From NCBI RefSeq assembly GCF_031202305.1, contig NZ_CP101731.1, positions 1,798,001-1,862,000 of the forward strand: a DNA stretch of 64,000 nucleotides, written 5' to 3'. A program made the position numbers and the translations under genes. The stretch is from Pelagibacterium sp. 26DY04. GTDB taxonomy: Bacteria > Pseudomonadota > Alphaproteobacteria > Rhizobiales > Devosiaceae. Each line of letters begins with the position of its first letter. Position 1 is the stretch's first letter. The notes below the pieces were generated by a model. The model was not told the origin of the DNA. It saw only the letters and a program-made list of their open reading frames with translations, and searched no databases. This document shows positions 7,476-16,252 of the stretch, in pieces.

Positions 7476-10400
7476 ATGTCCGGTCCCGGCTTCGTTCATC
7501 TCCACGTCCATTCGGCCTTCTCCCTTCTCGAAGGCGCACTGCAATTGGGCGCGATTCTGGAGATGGCAAAGGCCGATGGACAGCCGGCAATCGGCATTGC
7601 CGACACCAATAACCTCTTCGGTGCATTGGAGTTTTCCGAAAAAGCCTCGGGCAAGGGTATCCAACCCATCATTGGGTGCGAACTCACCCTCGATTTCGGC
7701 GCCGACGCTGAGAAGCCCTCGGACCGCATCAACCTGGGCAAGGGTACTGTCGTCCTGATCGCCACCAATTCGATCGGCTTTGCCAATCTTTCCGAATTGG
7801 TTTCAAAGGCTTACCAGGTCGGTTGCGATGGCCGCACCGCCGCTCACATTGATTGGGTCGTCGATCACGGGGCAGGGCTGATCTGCCTGACCGGCGGCCC
7901 GGAAGGCGCCATCGACCCCTATCTCGCCGCCGGCCTCGACGCCCAGGCGGAAGCCCGGCTCGGCGTGTTGTCCCGCATCTTCGGCGACCGGCTTTACGTC
8001 GAAATTCAACGCCATGACCGGGCCATCGAGAATTCGGTCGAGCCTCGCCTGATCGATCTTGCCTATCGGCTCGACCTGCCTCTGGTTGCCACCAACGAAC
8101 CCTATTTCCCCAAGCAGGACGATTTCGATTCCCACGACGCGCTCCTGGCCATCGCCGCGGGTTCCGTCGTTGCCCAGACCGAACGGCGCCGCCTGTCGGA
8201 TCAGCACTATTTCAAGACGCGCGGGGAGATGATCGCCCTCTTTGCGGATCTGCCGGAAGCGATTGAAAATACGGTTGAAATCGCCCAGCGCTGCAGCTAT
8301 CGCCCGCGCACGCTCGATCCGATTCTTCCCAAATTCGCCGCTGCCGAAGGGGTAAGCGAAGCCGAGGCCGTGGCCGCCGAAGGCGAAGAGTTGGCCCGGC
8401 AAGCACGCGAAGGTCTCAAGCGCAGGCTCGAGGTTTACGGCCACGCGCCGGAGCGCACCACGACCGAATATGAGGAACGGCTCGAATTCGAGCTTAAGGT
8501 CATCCGGGACATGAAATTTCCCGGTTACTTCCTTATCGTTTCGGACTTTATCAAATGGGCCAAGGCGCACGATATCCCGGTCGGCCCCGGCCGTGGCTCG
8601 GGCGCGGGCTCGCTCGTCGCCTATGCCCTGACCATCACCGATCTCGATCCGCTGCGTTACAATTTGCTGTTCGAGCGCTTCCTCAATCCCGAACGCGTAT
8701 CGATGCCGGACTTCGACATCGACTTCTGCCAGGAGCGCCGCGAAGAGGTCATCCGCTACGTCCAGGACAAATACGGCTACGAGCAGGTCGCCCAGATCAT
8801 CACCTTCGGAACGCTCCAGCCGCGCGCCGCCCTGCGCGACGTGGGTCGAGTGCTCCAGATGCCTTACGGCCAGGTCGACCGTATCTGTAAGCTCGTCCCG
8901 AACAATCCCGCCAATCCAGTGACCTTGGCGCAAGCCATCAACGACGAACCGCGCCTGCAGATGATGCGCGACGAGGACGAAACGGTCGCCGAATTGCTGC
9001 GCATTGCCGGCAAGCTCGAAGGGCTTTACCGCCACGCCTCGACCCACGCGGCGGGTATCGTGATCGGCGACCGGCCGCTGCAAAAGCTGCTGCCGCTCTA
9101 TCGCGACCCGCGATCCGACATGCCGGTCACCCAATACAACCTCAAATGGGTGGAGCCTGCGGGTCTGGTGAAGTTCGACTTCCTGGGGCTCAAGACGCTG
9201 ACCACCATTCGATACGCCGTCGATATGGTCAAACAGACCGGCGTCGACCTCGACATCGATGCCATCCCGCTCGACGACGCGGCGAGCTACAAGCTTTACG
9301 CCGATGGCGACACTTACGGCATCTTCCAGTTTGAAAGTCCCGGCATGCGCCGGTCCCTGGTCGAACTCAAGCCCGACCGCATCGAAGACCTGATCGCCAT
9401 GAACGCCCTCTATCGGCCTGGCCCGATGGACAATATCCCAAGCTTCATCAACAGAAAGCACGGCCGGGAAGAGGTCGAGTATCCGCACGAATCCCTGGCG
9501 GCCGTGCTCGACGAAACCTATGGCATCATCGTCTACCAGGAACAGGTGATGCAGATCGCCCAGCTTCTGGCCGGATATTCGCTGGGCGAAGCCGACATGC
9601 TGCGTCGCGCCATGGGCAAGAAGATCAAGGCCGAGATGGACAAGCAGCGCGTCCGTTTCCAGGAAGGCGCAGTGGCGAACGGCCTCAAGAAGGGCCAGGC
9701 GGATACCATCTTCGACCTGCTCGCAAAATTCGCCAATTACGGCTTCAACAAGAGCCACGCTGCCGCCTATGCCTGGGTTTCCTACCAGACGGCATATTTG
9801 AAGACCCACTTTCCGCAGCAATTCTACGCCGCCTCGATGACCCTCGACATGGCGCAGACCGACAAGCTGTCGGATTTCCGCCGTGAAGCGCAAAAAAAGG
9901 GAATCGAAGTCATCCCGCCCTGCATCAACCGCTCCGAGGTCAATTTCTCGGTGCGCGAGGGCCGCATTCATTATTCCCTTTGCGCGGTCAAGGGAGTCGG
10001 CCGTCAGGTCGCCGAGCATGTCGTCGAAGTTCGCGGCGATCGGCCGTTCAAGGATCTTGCCGATTTCGCATCGCGTATCGACCCCAAGATCATCAACAAG
10101 CGCACGCTGGAAACACTCATCAACGCCGGTGCTTTCGACGTCATCTCCAAGCGTCGCGAGCAGTTGGTCGAAGTGATCGACACCGTGGTCAACACCGCCC
10201 AGCGCGAGGCCAATGGCCGCGCCGACGGGATCGTCGACATGTTCGCCTCCAGCCAGCCCCAGGCGATCACCTTGCCGGAACATGTGACCCCCTGGAGCCT
10301 TACGGAACGCCTGGCCCGAGAGCATGCGGCCATTGGTTTCTATCTCTCCGCGCACCCGCTCGACGATTATTCCGAACTTTTCGACAAGCTCCGCGTGCAA

Positions 10401-10919
10401 CGATGGGCGGCGTTCGAGCGTGCGGCGCAGAACGGCGCGGTCGCCGGGCGCTTGGCGGGAACGTTGATTTCGCGTCAGGACCGCCGCACGCGGAAGGGTT
10501 CGACCATGGCGATCATGATGTTCTCCGATCCCAGCGGATCATATGAATGCATCGCTTTTTCCGAGCAGATCAACGATTTCGGCCGCTGGCTGGAACCCGG
10601 CAGTTCGGTGGTCATCGAGGTTGGCGCCGAAGCCCGGCCCGACGGCGTGCGCTTGCGGCTGATCAATTGCGAGCCGATCGATGCGTCGGTCGAAAAGCTC
10701 GGCCGCCGCATGACGATTTTCGCCGGCAACGAAAAGTGCCTGGGCCCAATAAAGACGCAGCTTCAGCCCGGAGGCGAGGGGGTCGTCAGCCTCATCCTTG
10801 TTCGCGACCAGGGCGAGCGGGAATACGAGATCGAGCTGCCGGGCCAGTTCCGCCTGACACCGCAATTGGCCGGCGGCCTCAAGGCCATTACCGGCGTCGT
10901 GGATGTGCGGCTGAATTAG
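7476..10919 (+). CDS. dnaE: DNA polymerase III subunit alpha
   Basis: Replicative polymerase subunit. The N-terminal PHP domain starts at FVHLHVHSAFSLLEGA (residues 5-20). The C-family polymerase core has GPGRGSGAGSLVAYAL and the catalytic aspartates in MPDFDIDF (residues 410-417). A helix-hairpin-helix and OB-fold region follows (GTLISRQDRRTRKGSTMAIM). At 1147 residues it is DnaE1 and not the shorter mutagenesis polymerase DnaE2/ImuC. The ATG at 7476 is chosen because the PHP domain begins at once; the frame is open to 7413 but those extra residues do not fit the family. It follows the SOS-type small ORF by 91 bases; whether they share a transcript is unclear. Confidence 0.97.
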   Translation: MSGPGFVHLHVHSAFSLLEGALQLGAILEMAKADGQPAIGIADTNNLFGALEFSEKASGKGIQPIIGCELTLDFGADAEKPSDRINLGKGTVVLIATNSIGFANLSELVSKAYQVGCDGRTAAHIDWVVDHGAGLICLTGGPEGAIDPYLAAGLDAQAEARLGVLSRIFGDRLYVEIQRHDRAIENSVEPRLIDLAYRLDLPLVATNEPYFPKQDDFDSHDALLAIAAGSVVAQTERRRLSDQHYFKTRGEMIALFADLPEAIENTVEIAQRCSYRPRTLDPILPKFAAAEGVSEAEAVAAEGEELARQAREGLKRRLEVYGHAPERTTTEYEERLEFELKVIRDMKFPGYFLIVSDFIKWAKAHDIPVGPGRGSGAGSLVAYALTITDLDPLRYNLLFERFLNPERVSMPDFDIDFCQERREEVIRYVQDKYGYEQVAQIITFGTLQPRAALRDVGRVLQMPYGQVDRICKLVPNNPANPVTLAQAINDEPRLQMMRDEDETVAELLRIAGKLEGLYRHASTHAAGIVIGDRPLQKLLPLYRDPRSDMPVTQYNLKWVEPAGLVKFDFLGLKTLTTIRYAVDMVKQTGVDLDIDAIPLDDAASYKLYADGDTYGIFQFESPGMRRSLVELKPDRIEDLIAMNALYRPGPMDNIPSFINRKHGREEVEYPHESLAAVLDETYGIIVYQEQVMQIAQLLAGYSLGEADMLRRAMGKKIKAEMDKQRVRFQEGAVANGLKKGQADTIFDLLAKFANYGFNKSHAAAYAWVSYQTAYLKTHFPQQFYAASMTLDMAQTDKLSDFRREAQKKGIEVIPPCINRSEVNFSVREGRIHYSLCAVKGVGRQVAEHVVEVRGDRPFKDLADFASRIDPKIINKRTLETLINAGAFDVISKRREQLVEVIDTVVNTAQREANGRADGIVDMFASSQPQAITLPEHVTPWSLTERLAREHAAIGFYLSAHPLDDYSELFDKLRVQRWAAFERAAQNGAVAGRLAGTLISRQDRRTRKGSTMAIMMFSDPSGSYECIAFSEQINDFGRWLEPGSSVVIEVGAEARPDGVRLRLINCEPIDASVEKLGRRMTIFAGNEKCLGPIKTQLQPGGEGVVSLILVRDQGEREYEIELPGQFRLTPQLAGGLKAITGVVDVRLN

Positions 10920-10956
10920 GTTGGCCAAATCTGCGTTCGTTGCGGCTCTGGGCTGG

Positions 10957-10978
10957 ATTCCGGGAACAGTCCCGGAAT
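10957..10978 (+). repeat. Perfect REP-like palindrome after dnaE
   Basis: ATTCCGGGA (10957-10965), loop ACAG, TCCCGGAAT (10970-10978). The stem is perfect and lies 37 bases after the dnaE stop. It resembles the palindrome at 3131-3158 and may serve as a transcript 3' end. No T tract follows. Confidence 0.5.
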
Positions 10979-11126
10979 GATAAGGTAGGGTGGCAGGCGC
11001 GGTTCTTCCATATGTCTCCGGGATTTATTACCGGAACAGAGCCAACTGCATTGGCCCAGCCCCGCACCCGTTGAAATTTGGCCCCAGTCGCACCATTTTA
11101 ACATGCGTCGCAGAGCCAGGCAGCGC

Positions 11127-11155
11127 TTGCCTTAGTGCCAGCTCTCCTGTATAGG
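11127..11155 (+). promoter_or_regulatory. Probable rpsB promoter
   Basis: TTGCCT (11127-11132) and TATAGG (11150-11155) with a 17-base spacer. A start near 11162 would give an rpsB leader of about 110 bases. This is pattern matching only. Confidence 0.45.
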
Positions 11156-11212
11156 CCGCGACGTCAAATCCACATGCAGAGGCGGGTCTGTGCCTGAACA
11201 GATCCATCCGGT

Positions 11213-11239
11213 GGTGGGGCAACCCACCTCTTTTCCTTT
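11213..11239 (+). promoter_or_regulatory. Possible attenuator hairpin in the rpsB leader
   Basis: GGTGGG (11213-11218), GNRA loop GCAA, CCCACC (11223-11228), then TCTTTTCCTTT. It is shaped like an intrinsic terminator and lies 31 bases before the rpsB start. Ribosomal protein S2 operons are autoregulated through their leaders in several bacteria, so this is a candidate control site. Confidence 0.4.
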
Positions 11240-11270
11240 GCAGAGGCATAACCGGTAAAGGAGTTACCCA

Positions 11271-12068
11271 ATGGCATTGCCCGATTTTTCCATGCGTCAG
11301 TTGCTTGAGGCCGGCGTTCACTTCGGCCACCAGAAGCACCGCTGGAACCCCAAGATGGAACGCTACATTTTCGGCGTTCGCAACGACATCCACATTCTCG
11401 ACCTGAGCCAGACGGTTCCGGCGCTTTATCGCGCCCTGCAGCTGATCAGCGACACCGTTGCCGACGGTGGCCGCGTGCTGTTCGTTGGCACCAAGCGCCA
11501 GGCTGCGCCGCTGGTTGCCGAAGCTGCCCGCCAGAGCGCGCAATATTTCGTCAACTCCCGCTGGCTCGGCGGCATGCTGACCAACTGGCAGACAATCTCG
11601 AATTCGATTGCCCGCCTGCGTGAACTCGAAGCTCTTCAGGCTGAAGGGGCCACCGGCCTCACCAAGCGCGAGCGTCTGCAGCGCAGCCGTGAACAGGAAC
11701 GCCTCGAGCGCGACCTGGGCGGCATCAAGGACATGGGCAACATCCCGAACCTGCTGTTCGTGATTGACACCAACAAGGAAGCCAACGCGATCAAGGAAGC
11801 CCGCCGTCTGGGTATTCCGGTGGTGGCCATCGTCGACACCAACTGCGACCCCGATGTCGTCGACTACCCGATCCCGGGCAATGACGACGCCGCCCGCGCC
11901 CTCGAACTCTACCTGTCGCTGGTCTCCAAGGCCGCGATCGACGGCATTTCGCGTTCGTCCGCTTCGCTGGGCCGTGACCTGGGCGCCTCTGAAGAGGTGA
12001 TCGAAGAGCCTGCTCTCGAAGCCGAGACGGTCGAGCAGCCCGCAGAAGAGCAGGCAGCGCAGGCCTGA
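11271..12068 (+). CDS. rpsB: 30S ribosomal protein S2
   Basis: Structural protein of the small ribosomal subunit, required for S1 binding. It starts [20 protein letters not shown] and contains [13 protein letters not shown], and the conserved [19 protein letters not shown] with [17 protein letters not shown]. It is 265 residues long, with an acidic C-terminal tail (residues about 243-265) beyond the conserved core. The ribosome binding site AAAGGAG lies 8 bases before ATG. It heads the rpsB-tsf-pyrH-frr run, the standard bacterial order. Confidence 0.98.
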   Translation: MALPDFSMRQLLEAGVHFGHQKHRWNPKMERYIFGVRNDIHILDLSQTVPALYRALQLISDTVADGGRVLFVGTKRQAAPLVAEAARQSAQYFVNSRWLGGMLTNWQTISNSIARLRELEALQAEGATGLTKRERLQRSREQERLERDLGGIKDMGNIPNLLFVIDTNKEANAIKEARRLGIPVVAIVDTNCDPDVVDYPIPGNDDAARALELYLSLVSKAAIDGISRSSASLGRDLGASEEVIEEPALEAETVEQPAEEQAAQA

Positions 12069-12150
12069 GGTCGGTCGTTTCTGTAGAGAACGAACGCTAA
12101 GGATTCCGCGCGTCATCTCTCCGACACGCTTTTTCTATTATCCGTGCCCA

Positions 12151-12172
12151 CCCCGCGCTGTTTCGCGCGGGG
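12151..12172 (+). promoter_or_regulatory. Strong hairpin in the rpsB-tsf intergenic region
   Basis: CCCCGCGC (12151-12158), loop TGTTTC, GCGCGGGG (12165-12172). The 8-bp all-GC stem ends 25 bases before the tsf start and has no T tract. It may be a processing or partial termination site that sets the S2 to EF-Ts ratio; this role is inference. Confidence 0.45.
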
Positions 12173-12197
12173 CCAGGGCAGACAAAGAGGTACCGAG

Positions 12198-13124
12198 ATG
12201 TCAATCAGTGCAGCAGACGTAAAACAGCTCCGTGAAATGACCGGCGTGGGCATGATGGACTGCAAGAAGGCGCTCACCGAAACCAATGGTGACATTGAAG
12301 CCGCCGTCGACTGGCTCCGCGCCCGTGGGCTGGCCAAGGCCGCCAAGAAGGCCGACCGCGTGACTGCCGAAGGTCTGGTGGGCGTTGCTGCGGCCGGCAA
12401 GCGTGCCGCCGTGGTCGAAATCAATTCAGAAACCGACTTCGTTGCTCGCAACGAACAGTTCCAGTCGATCGTGCGCAACACGGCCGAGGTCGCCCTGGAT
12501 GTCAATGGTGACGTCGAAGCCCTGGCCGCCGCGGCCTATCCCGGCACCGGCCGCACGGTCTCCGAGGAGCTGACCGAAGCCATCGCCAAGATCGGCGAAA
12601 ACATGACCCTGCGCCGCGCCGCCGTGCTCGAAGTGAGCGAAGGCGTTGTCGGAACCTATGTTCACTCGGCGATTTCGGACGGCCTGGGCCGCATCGGCGT
12701 GCTTGTGGGGCTGGAATCCACCGGCGACAAGGCCAAGCTCGAAGCGCTTGGCAAGCAGATCGCCATGCACGTCGCTGCCACCAAGCCGCTGTCGCTTTCC
12801 TCCGAGGACCTCGACCCCGAGGCCGTCGAGCGCGAGCGCGCCGTGTTCTCCGAACAGGCCAAGGCCTCCGGCAAGCCAGACAACATCGTTGAAAAGATGG
12901 TCGAAGGCCGGATCCGCAAGTACTACGAGGAAGTGACGCTTCTGGCCCAGACCTTCGTCATCGACGGCGAGAACTCGGTCGAGCAGGCGGTCAAGAATGC
13001 GGAAACCGACGTTGGTGCGCCGATCAAGGTGACCGGCTTCGTGCTCTTTGCCCTGGGCGAAGGCATCGAACGTCAGGAATCTGACTTCGCCGCCGAGGTT
13101 GCCGCCGCTGCAGGCACCGCGTAA
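12198..13124 (+). CDS. tsf: Translation elongation factor Ts
   Basis: Nucleotide exchange factor that recycles EF-Tu from GDP to GTP form. It starts [28 protein letters not shown], the UBA-like N-domain. [10 protein letters not shown] lies in the core, and residues about 200-290 form the second core lobe. At 308 residues it has the usual alphaproteobacterial length. The ATG at 12198 has AAAGAGG upstream; the in-frame extension to 12144 crosses the hairpin at 12151 and is rejected. Confidence 0.97.
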   Translation: MSISAADVKQLREMTGVGMMDCKKALTETNGDIEAAVDWLRARGLAKAAKKADRVTAEGLVGVAAAGKRAAVVEINSETDFVARNEQFQSIVRNTAEVALDVNGDVEALAAAAYPGTGRTVSEELTEAIAKIGENMTLRRAAVLEVSEGVVGTYVHSAISDGLGRIGVLVGLESTGDKAKLEALGKQIAMHVAATKPLSLSSEDLDPEAVERERAVFSEQAKASGKPDNIVEKMVEGRIRKYYEEVTLLAQTFVIDGENSVEQAVKNAETDVGAPIKVTGFVLFALGEGIERQESDFAAEVAAAAGTA

Positions 13125-13178
13125 CGTATCCGCCACAATCGGATTCGTTAGCTCTTAAGCCTCAACAGCGGGACTTGC

Positions 13179-13892
13179 ATGTCCAGACACGCCTTTTCAC
13201 GCGTCTTGCTCAAGGTCTCCGGCGAAGCCCTCGCCGGAGACCAGTCATATGGAATTGAGCCTCAATTCCTCAACGCCATCGCGCGCCAGGTCGTGGACCT
13301 CACGCGGCAGGGCATCCAGGTGGCCATCGTCATTGGCGGCGGCAACATTTTTCGGGGCATGGCCATTGCAGCCAAGGGCGGCGATCGGGTGATCGGCGAC
13401 CACATGGGCATGCTCGGCACCGTGATCAATTCGCTGGCCCTGGGCGATGCTATCCGTAGGGCAGGGGGCAGGTCGCACGTCTTTTCCTCGGTTTCGATGC
13501 CCTCGATCTGCGATACCTTCACCCAGCGCGCCGCCATTGCCGCGCTCGAAGGTGGGGCGACAGTGATCTGCGCGGGCGGAACCGGCAATCCATTCTTCAC
13601 CACCGACACCGCCGCGGCGCTGAAGGCGATCGAATTGCGCTGCGACGTGCTCTTGAAGGGCACCAAGGTCGATGGCGTTTATTCGGCGGACCCCGAAAAG
13701 GACCCGTCAGCCACCCGGTTCGACGTCATTTCCCACGAGGAGGTGATTGCACAGGACCTGCGGGTGATGGATACGGCTGCTTTTGCGCTTGCGCGGGATA
13801 ATGGCTTGCCGATAATCGTTTATGCCTTGTCGGACAAGGATGGTCTGGTGGGCGTTCTCGATGGGCGCACCCCCAGCACGCGTGTCGGCTGA
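13179..13892 (+). CDS. pyrH: Uridylate kinase (UMP kinase)
   Basis: Phosphorylates UMP to UDP in pyrimidine nucleotide synthesis; in bacteria it is a hexamer controlled by GTP and UTP. The amino-acid kinase fold is seen in VLLKVSGEAL (residues 10-19), VIGGGNIFRG (49-58) and TGNPFFTTDTAAALKAIE (130s-140s), plus KGTKVDGVYSADPEKDP. It has 237 residues, normal for the family. It sits 54 bases after tsf and 78 before frr. Confidence 0.97.
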   Translation: MSRHAFSRVLLKVSGEALAGDQSYGIEPQFLNAIARQVVDLTRQGIQVAIVIGGGNIFRGMAIAAKGGDRVIGDHMGMLGTVINSLALGDAIRRAGGRSHVFSSVSMPSICDTFTQRAAIAALEGGATVICAGGTGNPFFTTDTAAALKAIELRCDVLLKGTKVDGVYSADPEKDPSATRFDVISHEEVIAQDLRVMDTAAFALARDNGLPIIVYALSDKDGLVGVLDGRTPSTRVG

Positions 13893-13970
13893 CCCGCGCA
13901 TAGACAACAAGATTTTCGAGCAGCGCGCGCTGGCAAGGGCGACCTGCTCCAGACGACCGGGAGAAACCTG

Positions 13971-14531
13971 ATGTCCGAAGCGTTCTCACTCGACAGCCTG
14001 CGCACCAGGATGAAGAAATCGATCGAGTCCATGAAGGGCGATCTCGCCGGCCTGCGCACGGGCCGCGCCAGTGCCAGCCTGCTCGAGCCGATCATGGTCG
14101 ATGCCTATGGTTCGATGATGCCCCTCAACCAGGTGGCGACAGTATCGGTGCCCGAGCCGCGCATGCTCAGCGTCCAGGTTTGGGACCGTTCCATGGCTTC
14201 GGCGGTCGAAAAGGCCATTCGGGAGTCCTCGCTGGGACTCAATCCCATGGCTGAAGGGCAGATCATCCGCGTGCCGCTTCCCGAACTGAACGAGGAGCGC
14301 CGCCGCGATCTTTCCAAGGTTGCCCACCAATATGCCGAGCAGGCCCGCGTGGCCGTGCGCCATGTGCGCCGCGATGGCATCGAGCTGCTGCGCAAGCTCG
14401 AAAAGGATGGCGCCATGGGACAGGACGAGGCTCGCGCCGAAACCGACAAGGTCCAGAAAGCGACGGACGAAGCGATCGCCGAGATCGATCAGCTCGTTGC
14501 CGCCAAGGAACAGGAAATCATGCACGTCTGA
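13971..14531 (+). CDS. frr: Ribosome recycling factor
   Basis: Splits post-termination ribosomes together with EF-G. It is 186 residues with the family's three-helix bundle signals: [20 protein letters not shown] at the start, [14 protein letters not shown], then [18 protein letters not shown] and the C-terminal helix [16 protein letters not shown]. The ATG at 13971 follows GGGAGAAACCTG. The order pyrH-frr-uppS is standard. Confidence 0.98.
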   Translation: MSEAFSLDSLRTRMKKSIESMKGDLAGLRTGRASASLLEPIMVDAYGSMMPLNQVATVSVPEPRMLSVQVWDRSMASAVEKAIRESSLGLNPMAEGQIIRVPLPELNEERRRDLSKVAHQYAEQARVAVRHVRRDGIELLRKLEKDGAMGQDEARAETDKVQKATDEAIAEIDQLVAAKEQEIMHV

Positions 14532-14566
14532 GCGGAGCTCCGCTTGGTCCCGTTCCGAGGGAACCG

Positions 14567-15316
14567 ATGTCCACCAACCCGGCAGCAGCATCTATCGAAC
14601 CCGAGCGCGATCTCAAGATCCCGCGCCATATCGGGGTCATTATGGATGGCAACGGACGCTGGGCGCAGCAGCGGGGGCTCGGCCGTTCGGAAGGTCATAG
14701 GGCCGGGGTAGAAGCGGTTCGCCGGATTGTCGGATTGGCCAGGGACTATGGCGTCGAATGCTTGACGCTGTTTTCGTTCTCTGCCGAGAACTGGCGCCGT
14801 CCGCCCGATGAAGTCCGCTTTATTTTCAGCCTGTTGCGGCGTTTCGTTGCGTCCGATCTCGATAAACTCGACCAGAGCAACGTCCGCATACGCATCATCG
14901 GCGAGCGCGATGGGCTGGAGCGCGGACTGCGCGGCATCATCGACGAGGTCGAAACCCGGACCAGGGACAACACGGGACTCGATCTGATTATCGCCTTCAA
15001 CTACGGGGCCAAGGTTGAAATCGTCAACGCCACCCGCGCCATAGCGCGCAAGGTCGCGGCTGGCGAACTGGCCCCCGAAGAGATCGATGAGGCGACCGTA
15101 GCGCATCATCTCGACACCTCCGGCCTGCCGGACCCGGATTTGATCCTGCGCACGAGCGGCGAAATGCGGCTCTCCAATTTCCTGCTCTGGCAATCCGCCT
15201 ATGCCGAACTGGTCTTTGTTCCTGAAAACTGGCCCGATTTCGATGAATCTGTTTTCGTTCGCGCGCTGAGAACCTACACTGAGCGCGACAGGCGGTTTGG
15301 CGGAATTCGGACGTGA
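14567..15316 (+). CDS. uppS: Isoprenyl transferase (undecaprenyl diphosphate synthase)
   Basis: Makes undecaprenyl diphosphate from farnesyl and isopentenyl diphosphates, the lipid carrier for peptidoglycan and O-antigen. The catalytic motif IMDGNGRWAQQRG starts at residue 25, with Asp27 as the metal ligand. FSFSAENWRRP and the late signature LILRTSGEMRLSNFLLWQ are intact. The length is 249 residues. Its stop overlaps the GTG start of cdsA by 4 bases. Confidence 0.97.
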   Translation: MSTNPAAASIEPERDLKIPRHIGVIMDGNGRWAQQRGLGRSEGHRAGVEAVRRIVGLARDYGVECLTLFSFSAENWRRPPDEVRFIFSLLRRFVASDLDKLDQSNVRIRIIGERDGLERGLRGIIDEVETRTRDNTGLDLIIAFNYGAKVEIVNATRAIARKVAAGELAPEEIDEATVAHHLDTSGLPDPDLILRTSGEMRLSNFLLWQSAYAELVFVPENWPDFDESVFVRALRTYTERDRRFGGIRT

Positions 15317-16188
15317 AGGACCAGGAGGGCAGGGGAACATCGATCTATGCGAGGCTATGGCCTTTCGGACCGGACCTGTTGCCGCGCCTCCTCTCTGCCA
15401 TAGTCCTCATACCCCTGACCGCGGTCGCCCTGGTTGCCGGGTGGATTCCCTTCGCATTGCTGATCGCGCTGGTGATGGCCGGCGCTTATCGCGAATGGGA
15501 AACCATGATCACCGGCCAGCAGGCGCGCTGGCCGGCGGCGTTTTTCATGGGGCTGATCGCGCTGGTCGCTATTGCCCATCCCATGAACGGCGCATGGGCC
15601 AGTGCGGTCGTTTTCGGCGTCGCCGTTGTCGCGGCGCTATTGATCAAGGCGCCCAACCGCCACTGGCGGATCGGCGGGCTGGCATTTTTCGGGCTTTCCA
15701 CCATCGCCTTCCTCGCCATCAGGGGCAGCTCTGGCGTAGGGATCTGGGCCGGGGTCTTTCTCGTTTCTATCGTATGGATGACCGATATCGGCGCCTATTT
15801 CGTCGGTCGAATCGTCGGGGGCACCAAACTGTCCCCGGAAGTATCGCCATCCAAGACATGGTCGGGAGCGGCCGGCGGCCTGTGCGCGGGCACGCTGAGC
15901 GGCATCGCCGTGTGGTTCCTCGCCGGCTGGGTGCTCGATACGCCGTCACCCTTCGCTATCGGACTTTTGATCTCGGTGGTGATCTCGATTTCCGGGCAAT
16001 TGGGGGATTTGGCCGAGAGTGCGGTCAAACGCCGCTTTGCCATCAAGGACAGCGGCGACATAATCCCCGGACATGGTGGCCTGATGGACCGAATCGACAG
16101 TCTTACTGTCGCCGGTATCGTGCTTTGGTGCATAGGTCTGGCCAATCGCGGGCTGGGCGCGGTGCCACAGGGTATTCTGTTCTGGTAG
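15313..16188 (+). CDS. cdsA: Phosphatidate cytidylyltransferase
   Basis: Inner-membrane enzyme that makes CDP-diacylglycerol, the precursor of all major phospholipids. About eight hydrophobic helices are spread over 291 residues. The late conserved region is clear: MTDIGAYFVGRIVGGTKLSP, SPSKTWSGAAGG and the family signature AVKRRFAIKDSGDIIPGHGG. Start is GTG, overlapping uppS by 4 bases (GTGA), so translation is probably coupled. rseP follows after 64 bases; the dxr gene usual at this place in most Hyphomicrobiales is not there. Confidence 0.94.
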   Translation: MKDQEGRGTSIYARLWPFGPDLLPRLLSAIVLIPLTAVALVAGWIPFALLIALVMAGAYREWETMITGQQARWPAAFFMGLIALVAIAHPMNGAWASAVVFGVAVVAALLIKAPNRHWRIGGLAFFGLSTIAFLAIRGSSGVGIWAGVFLVSIVWMTDIGAYFVGRIVGGTKLSPEVSPSKTWSGAAGGLCAGTLSGIAVWFLAGWVLDTPSPFAIGLLISVVISISGQLGDLAESAVKRRFAIKDSGDIIPGHGGLMDRIDSLTVAGIVLWCIGLANRGLGAVPQGILFW

Positions 16189-16252
16189 CTCTATAATTGG
16201 ACACATTGGCATTCCAAAAGCCATGTGATCGCATCGACCGAAAGGGACTTCG

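Larger units (their letters stand above)
10920..11270. other. 351-bp intergenic region: dnaE end, rpsB promoter and leader
   Basis: Contains a REP-like palindrome right after dnaE (10957-10978), a promoter-like pair at 11127-11155 and a leader of about 110 bases with a GNRA-capped hairpin and a T-rich stretch (11213-11239) before rpsB. No protein gene is visible. The stretch 10980-11120 shows nothing I can name. Confidence 0.55.

Noticed and set aside
7803..10400. 865-residue open frame on the minus strand opposite dnaE
   Set aside because: GC-rich third positions of dnaE create long antisense frames. The product has no recognisable domain and no ribosome binding site.
7476..10919. dnaE as the SOS mutagenesis polymerase dnaE2/imuC, because of the SOS box upstream
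   Set aside because: Length (1147 residues) and N-terminus fit DnaE1; imuA/imuB genes are absent; the small ORF and a hairpin lie between.
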